Assembly (NCBI RefSeq): GCF_963583255.1
Contig: NC_084813.1
Location: forward strand, 6,248,001-6,312,000
DNA length: 64,000 bases
Direction of reading: 5' to 3'
Source: Pyrus communis
Lineage: Eukaryota > Streptophyta > Magnoliopsida > Rosales > Rosaceae
The notes under the pieces are model-generated. The model made no database searches. It saw only the letters and a program-made list of their open reading frames with translations, and had not been told where the DNA came from. Made by a program: the position numbers and the translations under genes. Every line of letters begins with the position of its first letter. Position 1 is the stretch's first letter. Of this stretch, positions 10,920 through 22,887 are shown in pieces.

Positions 10920-11587
10920 CACAAGCATGGGACTACTAATGTTGTTATAGTTGTACAAGGAGAGCTTATTCTTGCAATTGATTCAAGAGTTGCCAGTTTC
11001 CTACTCGGACTTGAATCCCATGAATGGGTGAATAAAGTCCGTTGTTTCACACGTAGCAATCTATTCATGACTTTGTGCGGAGATAGATGGACAGCCATGG
11101 CTCTATATAACTTTTTAAACAGGGTATTGAATACTTTATAACCTTGTGTTTTCTTTTGAAATAGTCAGTATCTTTATTTTATTAATTCTAATTATTATTT
11201 TTTCAATTTGACCAACAGTTTCATGGCCTAACTCCCTTAACTTCCGTGATACGAGCTCGAAGTTATATTAGTGCAGCAAGGAGATCTAGTTTAATTAGAT
11301 CAATTACAGTGGAAACCTTGTTTGTGAGCTTTGCTGGAGGGGTATGAGAATTATGTCTTACTTTTAACTGTAAACCTAATTCTATTACATTGGTTAATGA
11401 ACTTTATTTTGTGTTTGTAGTTCCTTGAAGTTTATGTTGCTACACAAGGGTTGCGAGGGTGACTACTTTTGAAGTAATTGGGTCTGATTCTCCTCACGCC
11501 TACAACATCTTGGCTCCTGGTTACAAGATGGATTTGAGCAGGGTTCAGAGCTTCCTTACCGAGCTATGATTAATACATCATTGGGAG
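10920..11587 (+). pseudogene. Decayed proteasome beta5 (PBE)-like gene, copy 1
   Basis: Three exon-like blocks with consensus splice borders: 10920-11123, 11219-11341 and from 11421. Block 1 reads GTTNVVIVVQGELILAIDSR, which matches the beta5 mature N-terminus (GTT, catalytic Thr, then VDSRA). Its end, LFMTLCGDRWTAMALYNF, matches the family's T-M-GGAADC segment. Block 2 (YISAARRSSLI) fits the ISV-ASK helix. Block 3 (GSDSPHAYNILAPGYKMDLS) fits the GSGSPYAYGVLD-GY-YD motif but needs frameshifts and has stops. In beta5 the Thr-1 chymotrypsin-like site is essential; here the reading frame is broken, so no function is expected. Because introns are kept, it is not a processed copy. Homology continues weakly to about 11960. 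Confidence 0.6.
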
Positions 11588-12713
11588 ATAGATGTACATG
11601 AGATGTTCTGAACTGCATATCAAATGGCTGCAACATTGATACATCCATTCATTTGGTATTGGATGCATACCTGACGAGATTTCTGGAGTTACGAGTTCTT
11701 AATCACAGTGCGTGCGTTGTATGCACTAGTTCATTTGATCTCAAACTAGTACTCTTTATTCATATATATATGTATTTAGTTTTGATATATGTATATACAT
11801 GAATTAAAATGCATGCATTTCAGAGACGTCTTGTATTCCCATTGCCTCGAACTAGTGTGTGGAAATGCAGGACAACGATGTCATTTGCTTCGGATTGAGT
11901 TCGTAGACCAACGAACTGCCGTCTGCCAGTAGACTTTATATGATGGCAAGGAGTCATCTACGTCCTCAAATGTTGAGGAATGATGTGCAGTTTGGCTTGG
12001 ATAAGATAACTCACTATGTTGAAGGCACACTGAAGAAAGATACGAATGGCAACTTCCATATTTAGTCCACGATGAACGATACTGAGTGCAGAAAAATTAT
12101 CCCTACTAATCCTACAAATATGCATTCTGAATGGATTAAAAGGGACAGAAAAATTACCCCTACTAATCCCACAAATATGCATTTTGAATGGATTAGAAGG
12201 GACAACTCTTTTAGTCTTTAATTTCATATGTTAATTTGTGAATTGAGTTTATAGTTATTTCAGTTTCTTTTTTGCCCTCTGTTTAATGGAAATTACAACT
12301 TACAACCTAACGGGAATTGAAAATCAATAGAGTAGTGTAAGTATTTAACCCTAAACGAAAGCAAGTTTTTTAAACTCCAGATTGATAATCTCTTCCCAAC
12401 AAGAGTGCACCCAAATCAAATCGGAAATTCCCAAATTGCAATGGGGTGACTGGAATTCCAATTATTTGGATTAGGAATTCCCAAATCCGAAACTTTTAAC
12501 ACCTAATGAGTAATCACAAACAAAAATCAAAAGCATAAATAAAAGTATGTCTGACTGGGGCACTTACGAGTAACTCGTAGTCCCCTTATCATCTGGTGTT
12601 CCACCATCGCTGTTAGATACACGCACAAAATTCAAAATTCAGGTATTAAATCAGACCAAATTCAGATTCCTCACAAACCCTAGTAAAACAAAATTAAAAA
12701 TCGAAAGCATACC
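11588..12713. other. 3' flank of the pseudogene and the far side of the LTR-split gene
   Basis: 11588-11960 keeps similarity to 49110-49330 and 55850-56050 (the 3' part of the pseudogene family). 12095-12205 contains two near copies of a short unit (TACTAATCC-ACAAATATGCATT). 12571-12614 on the minus strand looks like a short exon (acceptor CTAACAG/CGATGG, donor ACTC/GTAAGT) of the gene interrupted by the LTR at 12714-15284. Confidence 0.4.
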
Positions 12714-13324
12714 TGTCACGCCCCGATCCCGACATACGTCCAAGATCGACACGTGACGTCACCCAATTACAAGTATATCTCACATACCCCATCTCAGGAA
12801 TATGACAAATCACAATTCAAGAATCAAATTGCAAAGAAATTTTTCGTTTATCTTATGGCTGCATCTAACCTCCTCGTTAGACTGCCTACGTACCCTCAAT
12901 AGGGATCAAGTCATTCATAATTCACTATCACAAAATCAGACGTTTATTTCATTAAGTTCAAGCAGAAAAGCATAGTATTCCTCAATCATTCAATATAACC
13001 TGACAACATGTAATTCCTAGACTCAGACTACATAACCAATCCCCATGAAAACATGATTTCTCTCCCATTCAACATATAAATCATTATGTCTCATCATGAT
13101 ATTGCAATTCACAACACATATCATATTTAAGAGCCGACTAAACACAAAATCATCCTCTAGCCGCATTAATTAATTAATTTGATCAAAGTAATAACAATTA
13201 TTCCCATATCTTCTAAATTCATACCTTATAAAATCATAATCGAATCATAGAAAACCCCGAAGGAGTCACTCAGACGTCCAACATCTTTTCTAACTCAATT
13301 CACAAGACTCTTGAAATCATTGAC

Positions 13325-13370
<46 letters not shown>

Positions 13371-15284
13371 CTAAGGCTAGAGTGACACAATTAGGCCAAG
13401 CCTACTTCTCCAAACAATGGGATTTTAGGCCACTCCACGAAATTCAACAATATCGGGTTCCGGACCACTCAACGGAACCAAACCAAATATGATCGCCCAA
13501 AATGTACCATATACAACTAATCATCATCACCTCTAGAATGCGTATGGTCGCCCATCGCGGATATACCAAGCAAGACCATAGGCATAAACTCATCGTGCAG
13601 GCAGTGATCACCCATCGCGGATATACCAAGCATGATCACCTCTGAATACTTATGGTCCCCCCATCACGGATATATCAAGCAAGACCATCCATGTACCACA
13701 ACTACGTGGTGCAATCTCATCATCACACATTAAACATAATTATACGCATACATGCTATCGATTCCACATATCGACCAGCATCTAGTCAGATGGAGCACAA
13801 CACAAGGAATTCCCTTAATTACTATTTCTACTAAAAATCTAATAAAGTACCTAACTCATCTCCTGACTTCCATCTCCATCTCATGCTAGGCAATAGTGCC
13901 AAGTTCAAATAGGTATTCAGTTGACAAACATATCCAAATAATTATCAAACAATATTTAGATCCCATAATTGTCATAACATTCATCATAATTATCATTCAC
14001 ATTATTAAAAAGTCAATTAAACACATATATATCACAAACATCAATAATACACAAGCCAAATCATAGTTAATTAGCATAGGTCTATGGCTAAATATATAAA
14101 ATTCACATTTCAATAGAAATCATAATTATAAGACCAATTCATATTCACAAATGATACCAATATAAAAATTTAAGATAATAATCATATTTCATATATTCCA
14201 GTCGTTATCTAACCAATATAGGCCCACTAGATTTTCACCAGTAATTCCCTAAGGTCCGTAAACCATATCTACAATAACATACTAAAATTTGGTGTCAATT
14301 CAATGGTAAGATCGTCAATTGTTAGAATATTCAAGTGGTGGACCTTATCGAAGATATACTCAACCAATAGCATTTCATAAATTGAATGTTACATATCGGA
14401 AAATTCAACTTTTTCCAAAAATTCTCAAATTTTACAAGAATGAAGATCTCAACAAGTAGAGTAAACTTTATACCTGCGGCCAAGGCCAATTTGGCTGGAA
14501 AACACTTCAAACTAGCCACGAACCACCAGAAACCTTAAGGTGGGTGTTCTTCAATTCGACTTCCTCGGTGTTCCAACGCCCCTACAACCTGTTGGGTCAA
14601 GTTCTTAGGTCCAAGGGAAGTTGATTAAGGGTGATGGTGAATGGTGATACTCTCCAGAACAACAATTCGTTGTCAAGAACCCCTGGTTTCTCCTGTGGAG
14701 TTCTACCCAAATTAGGCCTTAAAACCCTTGATTTTTTGTGGAGATGGAAGATGGAAGGTGATGGAAGGTGATGGAAGATGTAGCAGGTGTGATGGTTGAA
14801 TATTACCTGAAAATATGGTGGAAGATGGCTGAGTTTGGACCGGCTGAAGATGTGGTGTTGTGGTGCCCAGTTAGCCGAATGGAAACAAATCCCCCCATCT
14901 AATTTTTGCCTATTTCCATTTATAATGGCCAGTCCTTTCATCCCAAAAAGTGTTTGGGCCTTTTTATCCCTAAGTGGAAATTAAAATAATTCCCATAATC
15001 TATAGTTTCACAACTTCAAACGTCCGTAACTATACCGTTATAATTCGGACTTGCCAACGGCTTTTGCCCATGCGCTCGTGGCTTCGAGACTTATTCGAAA
15101 ACGTTACTTGTGACCTCAAAGGGTCAACGAGTAAATAATAATTTTTCAAACTTCACTCTTCATAACTAGTTTAATTGAAATCTAATTTTAAATAAACTAA
15201 TATAAATTCTCAAAAAATAATATAAAATCTTAATAATACAAATACCTAGATTATAACAATGAAATCCGAAAATGGGATTTCACA
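12714..15284 (-). mobile_element. Solo LTR, 2.57 kb, 5-bp TSD ATACC
   Basis: In its own orientation it begins TGTGAAATCCC (at 15284) and ends GGATCGGGGCGTGACA (at 12714), with TG...CA ends. It is flanked by ATACC at 12709-12713 and 15285-15289. No internal domain or second LTR is present, so it is a solo LTR formed by LTR-LTR recombination. It holds an (AT)n run at about 13329-13368 and a short direct repeat (CCCATCGCGGATATACCAAG) near 13550 and 13610. Its termini resemble those of the LTRs at 53041 and 56776. Confidence 0.88.
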
Positions 15285-15288
15285 ATAC

Positions 15289-15472
15289 CAGCCATCTGAG
15301 CATTAATAATTGACTCATGGACAATACTGATGTGGTTCTCTCCGAAATCGAATTCTTCCTCGTCAATAGCATCGTAATCAGGCAAGTAAGGCAAGTAGGC
15401 GTCAAGATCGTCGTAATCTTGAAAGTTGCGGTCGTCCAATGGGGGCAGGTCACCTTGGCTGGTTCCTGCTTC
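15289..15472 (-). pseudogene. Exon of an unrecognised gene disrupted by an LTR at its splice donor
   Basis: Open frame after acceptor AACTAG, beginning EAGTSQGDLPPLDDRNF. It is acidic and Asp/Tyr-rich (DYDDLDAYLPYLPDY) and ends at donor G/GTAT at 15289/15288. The duplicated target ATACC (GGTAT on this strand) overlaps that donor, so the LTR inserted exactly at the 5' splice site. The next exon would be near 12571-12614, 2.6 kb away. Minus-strand DNA above 15472 (to about 15660) looks like a 5' leader with a short ATG frame. I do not recognise the protein family. Whether the gene still splices is unknown. Confidence 0.5.
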
Positions 15473-15769
15473 CTAGTTGCCGAGAGCAATGTTCATCCCA
15501 AGAGAGGGCAGGGGACCATGGGTGGTTAGCTTCATGGGTTCAAGTTTCTTCCATACAAGGCCCGTTCTTGGTTCCTGGATCATGATCGCGGGGAAGGGGG
15601 AAAGAGATGGCAGCGGTTTGGTTTAGGGTTTGGTCTTTGGTGGCGAAAGAGATGGGCACAGAGAGGAGAGGAAAGGAGAGAGAGAGAGCGCAAAGTGGAT
15701 TTGTAAAAAAAAAAAAAAAAAACTGAATAAAATAAGGCCTTTTATATTAGCACTTCACATAATGCTGAA
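15473..15769. other. Leader region of the disrupted gene, A-tract
   Basis: CT-rich on the minus strand (15660-15695), as in many plant leaders, with an A(18-19) run ending at about 15721. No other feature seen. Confidence 0.35.
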
Positions 15770-16791
15770 GGCTAAATAGCCAAAATGGTCCCTAAGATTT
15801 GCATAACACATTATTTTGGTCCCTGAGATTGAAAATCAATAGTCATGAGATTGTCCACCATCCATCATTTTGGTCATTCCATTAAAAACTCTATTAAGTA
15901 TCCTAGAGCTTTTGGCCAGAAGTTTAGGCAATTTTCAAAGCTTCGTAACTCAATCGTTTCTTAACCAAATTCGACCTATAATACATCAAAATGAAGATAG
16001 GAAATTGTAGAACAAGATTATATCATTTGGAAGCCCAATGGTTACTTGGAGATGAACATAAAATAGCCTCAAAGTTGACTGGTCCGTTGGAAAAATGGAA
16101 AACTCGACGGAAACTGGGTAAACTTTAAACATTCATAACTTCTTCAATATTCAACAAAATCGAGTGATTCAAAAACAAAAATCATACTTCTCAACGAGAA
16201 AAAGAGAATGGTAACTTCTTTATGGCTAAATCGTCATGGTTTGGCCAGAAAATGGCTTGAAAGTTGCTAATTCATTTTCGAGTTAGCCAATTTTGAGCCG
16301 TTTTCCGACCAAACCACGACGAGTTAGCCGTCGAGAATGGTACCTTTCTCTTCGTATCGTCGAGAAGTATGATTTTTGTTTGTGAATCACTCTATTTCGT
16401 TGAGTATTAAAAAAGTTATGAACGTTTAAAATTTACCTAGTTTGCGGCGAGTTTTCTAGTTTTTCCATGGACCAGTCAATTTTGAGGCTAATTTATGGTC
16501 ATCTCCAGCAACCATTGGGCTTCCAAATAGGTATAATCATGTTCAACACTTTTTTATCTTCATTTTGATATATTATGGGTCAAATTTGGTTAAGAAACAA
16601 TTGAGTTACGAAGCTTTGAAAATTACCCAAACTTCCAGCTAAGAGCTCCGAGACACTTAACGGAGTTTTTAACGGAAGGACCAAAATGATGGATGGTGGA
16701 CAATCTCATGGACCATTTCTATTGATTTTCAATCTCAGGGACCAAAGTGATGTGTTATGCAAATCTCAGGGACTATTTTGGCTATTTAGCC
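15770..16791. mobile_element. Mutator-type fold-back element, 10-bp TSD
   Basis: A near-complete 1.02-kb palindrome. The left arm starts GGCTAAATAGCCAAAATGG and the right arm is its inverse, ending GGCTATTTAGCC. Arms of roughly 500 bp meet near 16275. Flanks TAATGCTGAA (15760-15769) and TAATGTTGAA (16792-16801) are a 10-bp duplication with one change. It has no coding capacity. Long arms and 9-10 bp duplications are typical of Mutator-like elements. Confidence 0.88.
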
Positions 16792-16801
16792 TAATGTTGA
16801 A

Positions 16802-18749
16802 TCTATATTAAATTTTAATATTAAATGACTTATGTATCCTACTATGCAACCACAATTTTAACCTTATTAGGTATTAAAAAAAAAAAAAAAAAACCAAATC
16901 ACTTTTAACGTATTATTTATTTTCTTTAACTATCAAAACTCATTTCATCTTCTATTGTTGAACAAAACTCTAACCAATGAAACTACAAACACGTTGATAG
17001 AAAAAAAAAAAATTTGATGAATGGAACACGAAATCGATGTTCGGAAGCTTCACATGACGTAGGACTTCATATTTTTCATTCTTTTAGTGATTTCATCGAC
17101 ATCAATAATTATTTTAGCCTACTTTTGCTAGATTATTTAAGCTTCTCCATTCTTATTCATCAAATCCCAGTTGCTTTATTGATTAAATCCCAATCGCCAT
17201 TTCTTGTTAAAATTAAAAGCTTTATTGATTAAAGCATAAGAACAACAAAGCATAAGACTAATGCCCCTCTTTACTAATTAAAGTATAAGACTAATATTGA
17301 TCTTGAGTTGTAGATTCTTAGCCAATCATAATTTTTCATATGAAAAATGCCTACAAATTCGTAAGAGCATTTGGTTTCATTACACAGGCTAAATATTGCT
17401 TCGTAAGATACTAAAGCAAAGCACAACTCAAGAGTTCACATGTATCAGTATTCCAATGAAAATCAATAGGCTACACAAGTAAGCCCTTGCTAGAACAATA
17501 GAGTAGAATGGAAAAAACAATATCATAAGACGTTTAATTTCTAAGGTGATAGAGCGTGATTCGAATGGTGAAGCAGTAAACTCGAGTCACAATTCAATGA
17601 GCCAACTAAACCGTTTAAAAATGAACGAAAAACAATTGGGTAGAACCAAAAATAAAATCATAAGACATTTAAAAAGGAGTGCTATAAGATTTGAAAAGTG
17701 TGGGGTGTATAGAAAAGGTGGGATGTATGTAGAAAATGTAATGTGTATGTTGAAGATGTGGGGTGTGAGGGTAATATAGGGTAATATAGGGAAGTATATG
17801 GAGTGTATTAAGATAATTTTTAATTAAAAAATCAAATGTAGGGTGTATTAAGTATGTGGAGTTTATTCAACAATATATGGGATGATAATATAATAAGCCT
17901 AAAAAAATAAAGGTGGTGTTGTGGCCTTACAATTAAGATGAAATTGTAGCAGTAGTCCATCAACTTTAACCTAATTAGAGTAATGATCCATCAACTAAAA
18001 ATTCATGACCATTAGTCTCTTAACTCTGTAAAACATGCATCTATGGTCATTTTTTTCAATTCCGTTAGAAATTTCGTCAAATTGAGTCGCATTCCATGCA
18101 CATGAGGCTGAATTGAAGGGTAAATATGGAAAACCAAATGAGAGAAATTGTAGCAATGGTCCCTCAACCTTAACTCAACTAGAGAAGTGGTCCCTCAATT
18201 TTAACTCAATTGAAGCAATAGTCCCTCAATTTTAGCCCAATTGTAGTAATGGACCTTCCAACATAACTCATTTTGACGAAATTCTAACAGAGTTAACGTA
18301 AAAGACTACATGTGCACGTTTTGATGAGTTAATGAACCAATGATCATGGATTTTTAGTTGAGAGAATATTGCTACAATTTTTGCTATAATTAATTGAGGA
18401 GAGGGAGATGGTGCACGGCAGAGGGGAGAAAGAGAGGTGGACAATAGTCAATAGGCTTGAGGAATTGTGTGTGTTATTCACCAGTGCCCTTAATTTATAG
18501 TATTGCCTTTCAAGTAACACAATCCTAGAGGAAAAAAATCTTCTAGTATCCTAAATACATTCTAATAATGATTTACATAATCACACAACAGTTAAAAGTA
18601 TATTCATAACAGTCCCCTTGAGTGTGTAAATACTAAAATGGCTGGTGCATCAGATCTTCAAGAAAATGTAGAAACAGTTGATGAAGTCGTCTCGTCAAGT
18701 CGGCACAAGTAGCAAATGAAAGTCTCAAAACAAACGGAAGAATGTATGG
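16802..18749. other. Intergenic repeat-rich DNA
   Basis: AT-rich, with an A-run near 16872. 17941-18390 is a probable Mutator-type MITE: GAAATTGTAGCA phrases at the left and TTGCTACAATTTTTGCT at the right, with several GTCCCTCAA repeats inside. 17690-17900 is a low-complexity GTGTGGGG/GTGTATTAAG stretch. No gene recognised. Confidence 0.4.
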
Positions 18750-19470
18750 TGACACACCCTGACACTAATAACACAAGTAATGAGCCCAAGATGTGATGAC
18801 CACCACTAAATTGACCATATGACCTTATCGAAAGACATCACAAGCCAACTTGACAACGAAAACCATAGTAAGATAATTACAATGTGAGTGAATTTGAAAC
18901 AGAACCTTCATTATTAATAAAATAGAAGCTGCTACAAAGTTGCCTAATCCACCTGCCTACTTTGAGACACATGTTCGAGGATTAAACCCTATTATTATCA
19001 TATCACATCAGAGCAGTTAGAAGTTTCACACAACAGTAAACATATAAAATGTCAATGCTTTACATAATTGAAAGTATGATTATGCGATTATTACAAACTA
19101 AAATAAACCGTAGTAAATGAATCATCACCCAAAGTCCAAAAGATAAATGTCTCGCTGCCACACCCACTCGTCAACTCTGGGGTTCTCCTTATTCTCGTTA
19201 CGTCTTGATGGGTCGAAAAACAAAACATGAGTGGATCAAAGTTTATCTAGTTAAAATCATTCGAATACATTAACCCCCTTTTGAAATCACATATACAAGT
19301 AAAAACTACATACATATAATACTACAATAATAGTAGTCAAGTTCACATCACATCGCTCGTCATATCAAAGAAAGTTATATGAGTCAAAATATTCAATGTA
19401 ATCCAAACATATAGCAAGCAGGTGAAGCAGCATTTACCTGATCAATGATTAGCGTCTACTAGAAAACTAA
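18750..19470 (-). mobile_element. Eroded LTR fragment of the large LTR family
   Basis: Begins TGACACACCCTGACAC, like the reverse-oriented LTR ends at 8985 and 56776. It keeps the block GGGTCGAAAAACAAAACATGAGTGG, which parallels GAGGGGCGAAAAACAGAAAACGTGAGTGG in the other copies (compared in short pieces). The right end is not definable. Confidence 0.4.
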
Positions 19471-20155
19471 GTACCTGCAAATAACGTAAGACCATAGCTA
19501 GCTGTGATGTGTATGATGACCATGTGGTGAAAATAAATCACCAATGGTCTCGAGATATCAATATAATTTTAAGTCTCCTCAAAGACAAACAGTAATATTC
19601 ATGCGCATCCAGATGTAATAATTTGAAAACATTTAGTTTTGAAGTGAACCACACTCAGGTAAGCAGAAAGTCCTTCCTTGATAGGCTCCTTAGCCTTATT
19701 CATTTCATTCAAGCTATGAAAAGTTATTTAAAAAACATAAAAGCATAATTACCCTTTTGCGCATCGACCAAACTTGTTAGATCTGAACTTGTTGCGAGCC
19801 GATTTCTAACCGCCACCTCGTTGATTTGTACGGAAAGAGCAGGAAAAAAAGAAACAGGAGCCGCAGAGAGAGGTGACTGGAAGAGTGAAGCACCACCCAT
19901 TTTACAATTGTGCATATAATAATATAATTTCCACAGAAATATTTACATTGCAAGCAGAGTAGCAACTGCAGATTTATATATACACACACACATATATCAT
20001 CAGTTTCTAATTACACAGATTATTTTTGTTTTCGGCCTAACCAGATTCGGACCATCCATTTTCGCTGGCGCTAGGTACATTTGGCCTCGTTTCATACTTC
20101 ATTTCTTGACCGGATAGGTATAGCAAACGTACCACGGCCACATGACACCGGTAAA
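19471..20155. other. 3' flank of the KOC1-like gene
   Basis: Includes the presumed 3' UTR on the minus strand and a short open frame of no known family. No repeat with clear ends. Confidence 0.4.
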
Positions 20156-22887
20156 CTACCTAGCGCCTGCAGTAGGAACGCTTTCTTTAAAAAGAATATT
20201 CGCAACTGTTGGAGGAATCCAACCTGCACCGCCACCACTCTGACCATCTTGGTTATTCCCATCCTTCCGTGTTGATCTTCGACCCTTCAGCTTTGCACCT
20301 ACATTCTGTCCAACAAATAAGCTCACCTTCATGGCTGTAAATAGGCCAAACGCAATTGCAAGAGGCCTCACTGCCCAGTGAAAATCCTCGATGTGTTGAT
20401 ATTTTCCGATCACTCCAGGACATGTATCAAAGGACACTAGTTCTACTTCAGCTGGATCCGCCAAGAAGCTATTAGATTCATCTCCGAGTACAAATCTTCC
20501 GGGAAACCTCACAACCAGACAGCCATTCGAAAGGACTTGTGAGATCCTTCCAGACGCCCATGCTCCTCCATTCTTACGAGGCCACTCAAATCTAGGAGAG
20601 AACACACTAGCCTTCAGCCTCACAAAGTCTCCGACAAAATATGAATCTGTCATTTGAAGGTCGGATGACTTCCCACTCCATAGAGTCTCTAACCCAATAA
20701 ATCCTACTGCAACACTACCATCACGCTGTATCGAATGAAGAACTCCAACAGGAGAGTGCCTCCTGCCTTCACCCTTCAAGCGCACCCAATCACCCACTGC
20801 TAAGCCAGATGTGACTCTCTCCACTGTTGACACCAGCACTCTTACAGGGTTGCGCACTCCGGGGATCTTCACCAGGGCAAAACCTTCTCTATCGGAATCA
20901 GTCTCCAGACCAGCGACAGTTCCTTCAGGGATATCCATAGCTTGAGGCTTGCGTGCATTTAGGGGCTTTCTTGAGCGAACTATATCTCCAACCTGAAGAT
21001 GATCTTTTGAGAGATACCATGTAGTATAACCACCGCTATTATGTTTTCCAGCAACTGTACTGCTCCCTAAACCAAGCCACTCGCCTTCACTTTGAACATC
21101 ATTCTGTGAGCTGCACGTTCAATTGCAAATAATCAGCACAGAACAATATTTTGTTCAACAAAAAAAAAAGCATAGGACGATAAAAGAAAAGGCAGGATGA
21201 TCAAAATGCTGAATTCTCATTTTGGGTACAGAAAAGGCCAACAAGGAATCAAAGGTAAAAATCCGATTAAGCACCACCTTGAACCAGAAACAGTAATTAA
21301 TAGGGCATGAAAAAGAAGTCTGTAATGCAACAGCTCCTTAGGGTTCTGTTCATTAAAAATGGATTCAAGGTTTGTAGTGTGTAACAAAAATAAAATACAA
21401 CGATGGGTTCCGCAGAAATCTGAAGCAGCAGCAACTTCTTGACAGCAACAAAAGAATGTAACTGGTATCAATGGGTTCACTGATAGCTCACTGGTAAAAG
21501 TAGCAGTAAACTCCATGGATGAAGCTCAAGACTAGGGAAAATTTCAGGCTGGGGTTATACGATGTATAAGAAGACTGTAGGTTTTGGCATGGCTACAACG
21601 CTGGAAACTTAGGCTGTGCACAGTCGACTACACAGGGAAAGTAGTTTTTGTGTCTCCAGGTTGTTAAGTTGACGAGAAAAGGTTTGTAAAGTGAGATCAG
21701 TAGATAAATGAGAGTGGATACCTTTCAAAAGCATGTATTATATCATCCATTGAAGGCCGATTGCGGAAGTCATACTCAAAGCAACCACTTATAACATTCT
21801 CAACTGCAGGAGGCAAGCCGCTTGGAACAGGTGGTTTTTCTTGCTTTATCACAACTGAATGATATATCTCTTCAATTGACCCCCCAAACCATGGTTGAAT
21901 GCCAGTCAACATCTCCACAAAGCAACATCCAAAACCCCAGGCATCCGTTTCTAAGGATACAGGGCCCCTCACTTCTGGTTCCCACTGTTCGGGAGCCATG
22001 TAGTTTGGGGTTCCAAGTCTGAGAGCCATATCTGAATTAGACAATGAAATCCCAAGAAGTAGATACGGAATCCCAAAATCTCCAAGGACCGCCTGGTCAT
22101 GTTCATCTAAGAGGAAGTTGGAAGGTTTCAGGTTTAGCACCAGAATCCCAAGTGAGTGCAAGTCTAAAATTCCTTTCGCCAACTCAATCCCATACCTGTA
22201 AACATTAGCATTATTGGGTCAGTAACAACACTTTTATGCATCACGAAGGAAGATATATGTTCCCGATAACATAACCTTAAAACATCAGAAAGTTGAAGCT
22301 TTCCGCCCTTCATCCGAGCAACTCGATCACCAATTGATCCCTCATAAAATTTCATAGCAATGCAGACCTACCACAGCATTAGAATGAGCACTAATCAAGA
22401 TATATCCATACTAGAGTTAAGCAAGGTAAATAAACAGGATAATCAACACAAACGAGTATTTTCAAAATCAAAACAACAAATAATCCAAAATTATTTTCCA
22501 GGCAGTCACCTTCCCATCAATAACTGAGATGCCGTGAAGCCAACAAAGGCCATAGACTCTGCGGAACTTGAAAAATAACCTTTCAACCTTATGCACAAAC
22601 TTCTCAGTGTCTTCCTCCTTCAAAGGGTGCAGCATCTTAACAGCTACCTCATGATACTCATCATAATCATCTGCAGACTGATGATGAGTTGCTAACCAAA
22701 CATCACCAAAGGGGCCTCGCCCAATTCGGTATTTGAAGTTCAACGAATCAGGGCTGATCCATGGATTAGTAGGAGTAAGTGTTGGCGTGAGTGTAGCCAC
22801 TACAGTTCTTAGGTGGTCCGGATCTCCCTCAAAGAGCTCATACTCAAAAGAGACTGCCGGCTTTGCTTTTCCCATTTGCTCATCCAT
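20156..22887 (-). CDS. KOC1: KOC1-like kinase of the chloroplast outer membrane
   Basis: Exons 22887-22510, 22367-22276, 22195-21722 and 21110-20156; 1899 nt, 632 aa, with phase correct at each junction. Residues about 50-290 form a kinase-like domain: glycine loop IGRGPFGDVWLA, lysine EVAVKML, catalytic loop LNLKPSNFLL, GDFGIPYLL, and MAPEQW in place of APE. The C-terminal half holds repeated SH3-like/barrel segments (GDWVRLKGEGRRHSPVGVLH; GDFVRLKASVFSPRFEW). A hydrophobic stretch VRPLAIAFGLFTAMKVSLFV near residue 565 fits the single C-terminal membrane anchor of KOC1. KOC1 phosphorylates protein-import (TOC) components in Arabidopsis; this is family knowledge, and the Arabidopsis protein is of similar size. 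The usual HRD aspartate is Asn here. The start is the Met after a 5'-UTR acceptor (TATAGCAG/GGAAA), with the leader exon probably near 23760-23800. Confidence 0.87.

Noticed and set aside
13530..13690. A CRISPR-like repeat array
   Set aside because: Only a few imperfect direct repeats inside an LTR of a plant genome, with no regular spacers.
15770..16791. A microRNA precursor
   Set aside because: Arms of about 500 bp with flanking target duplications indicate a transposable element.
21217..21516. A 99-codon minus-strand frame in the KOC1-like gene
   Set aside because: It lies in the intron between exons 21722 and 21110, whose junction is in phase without it.
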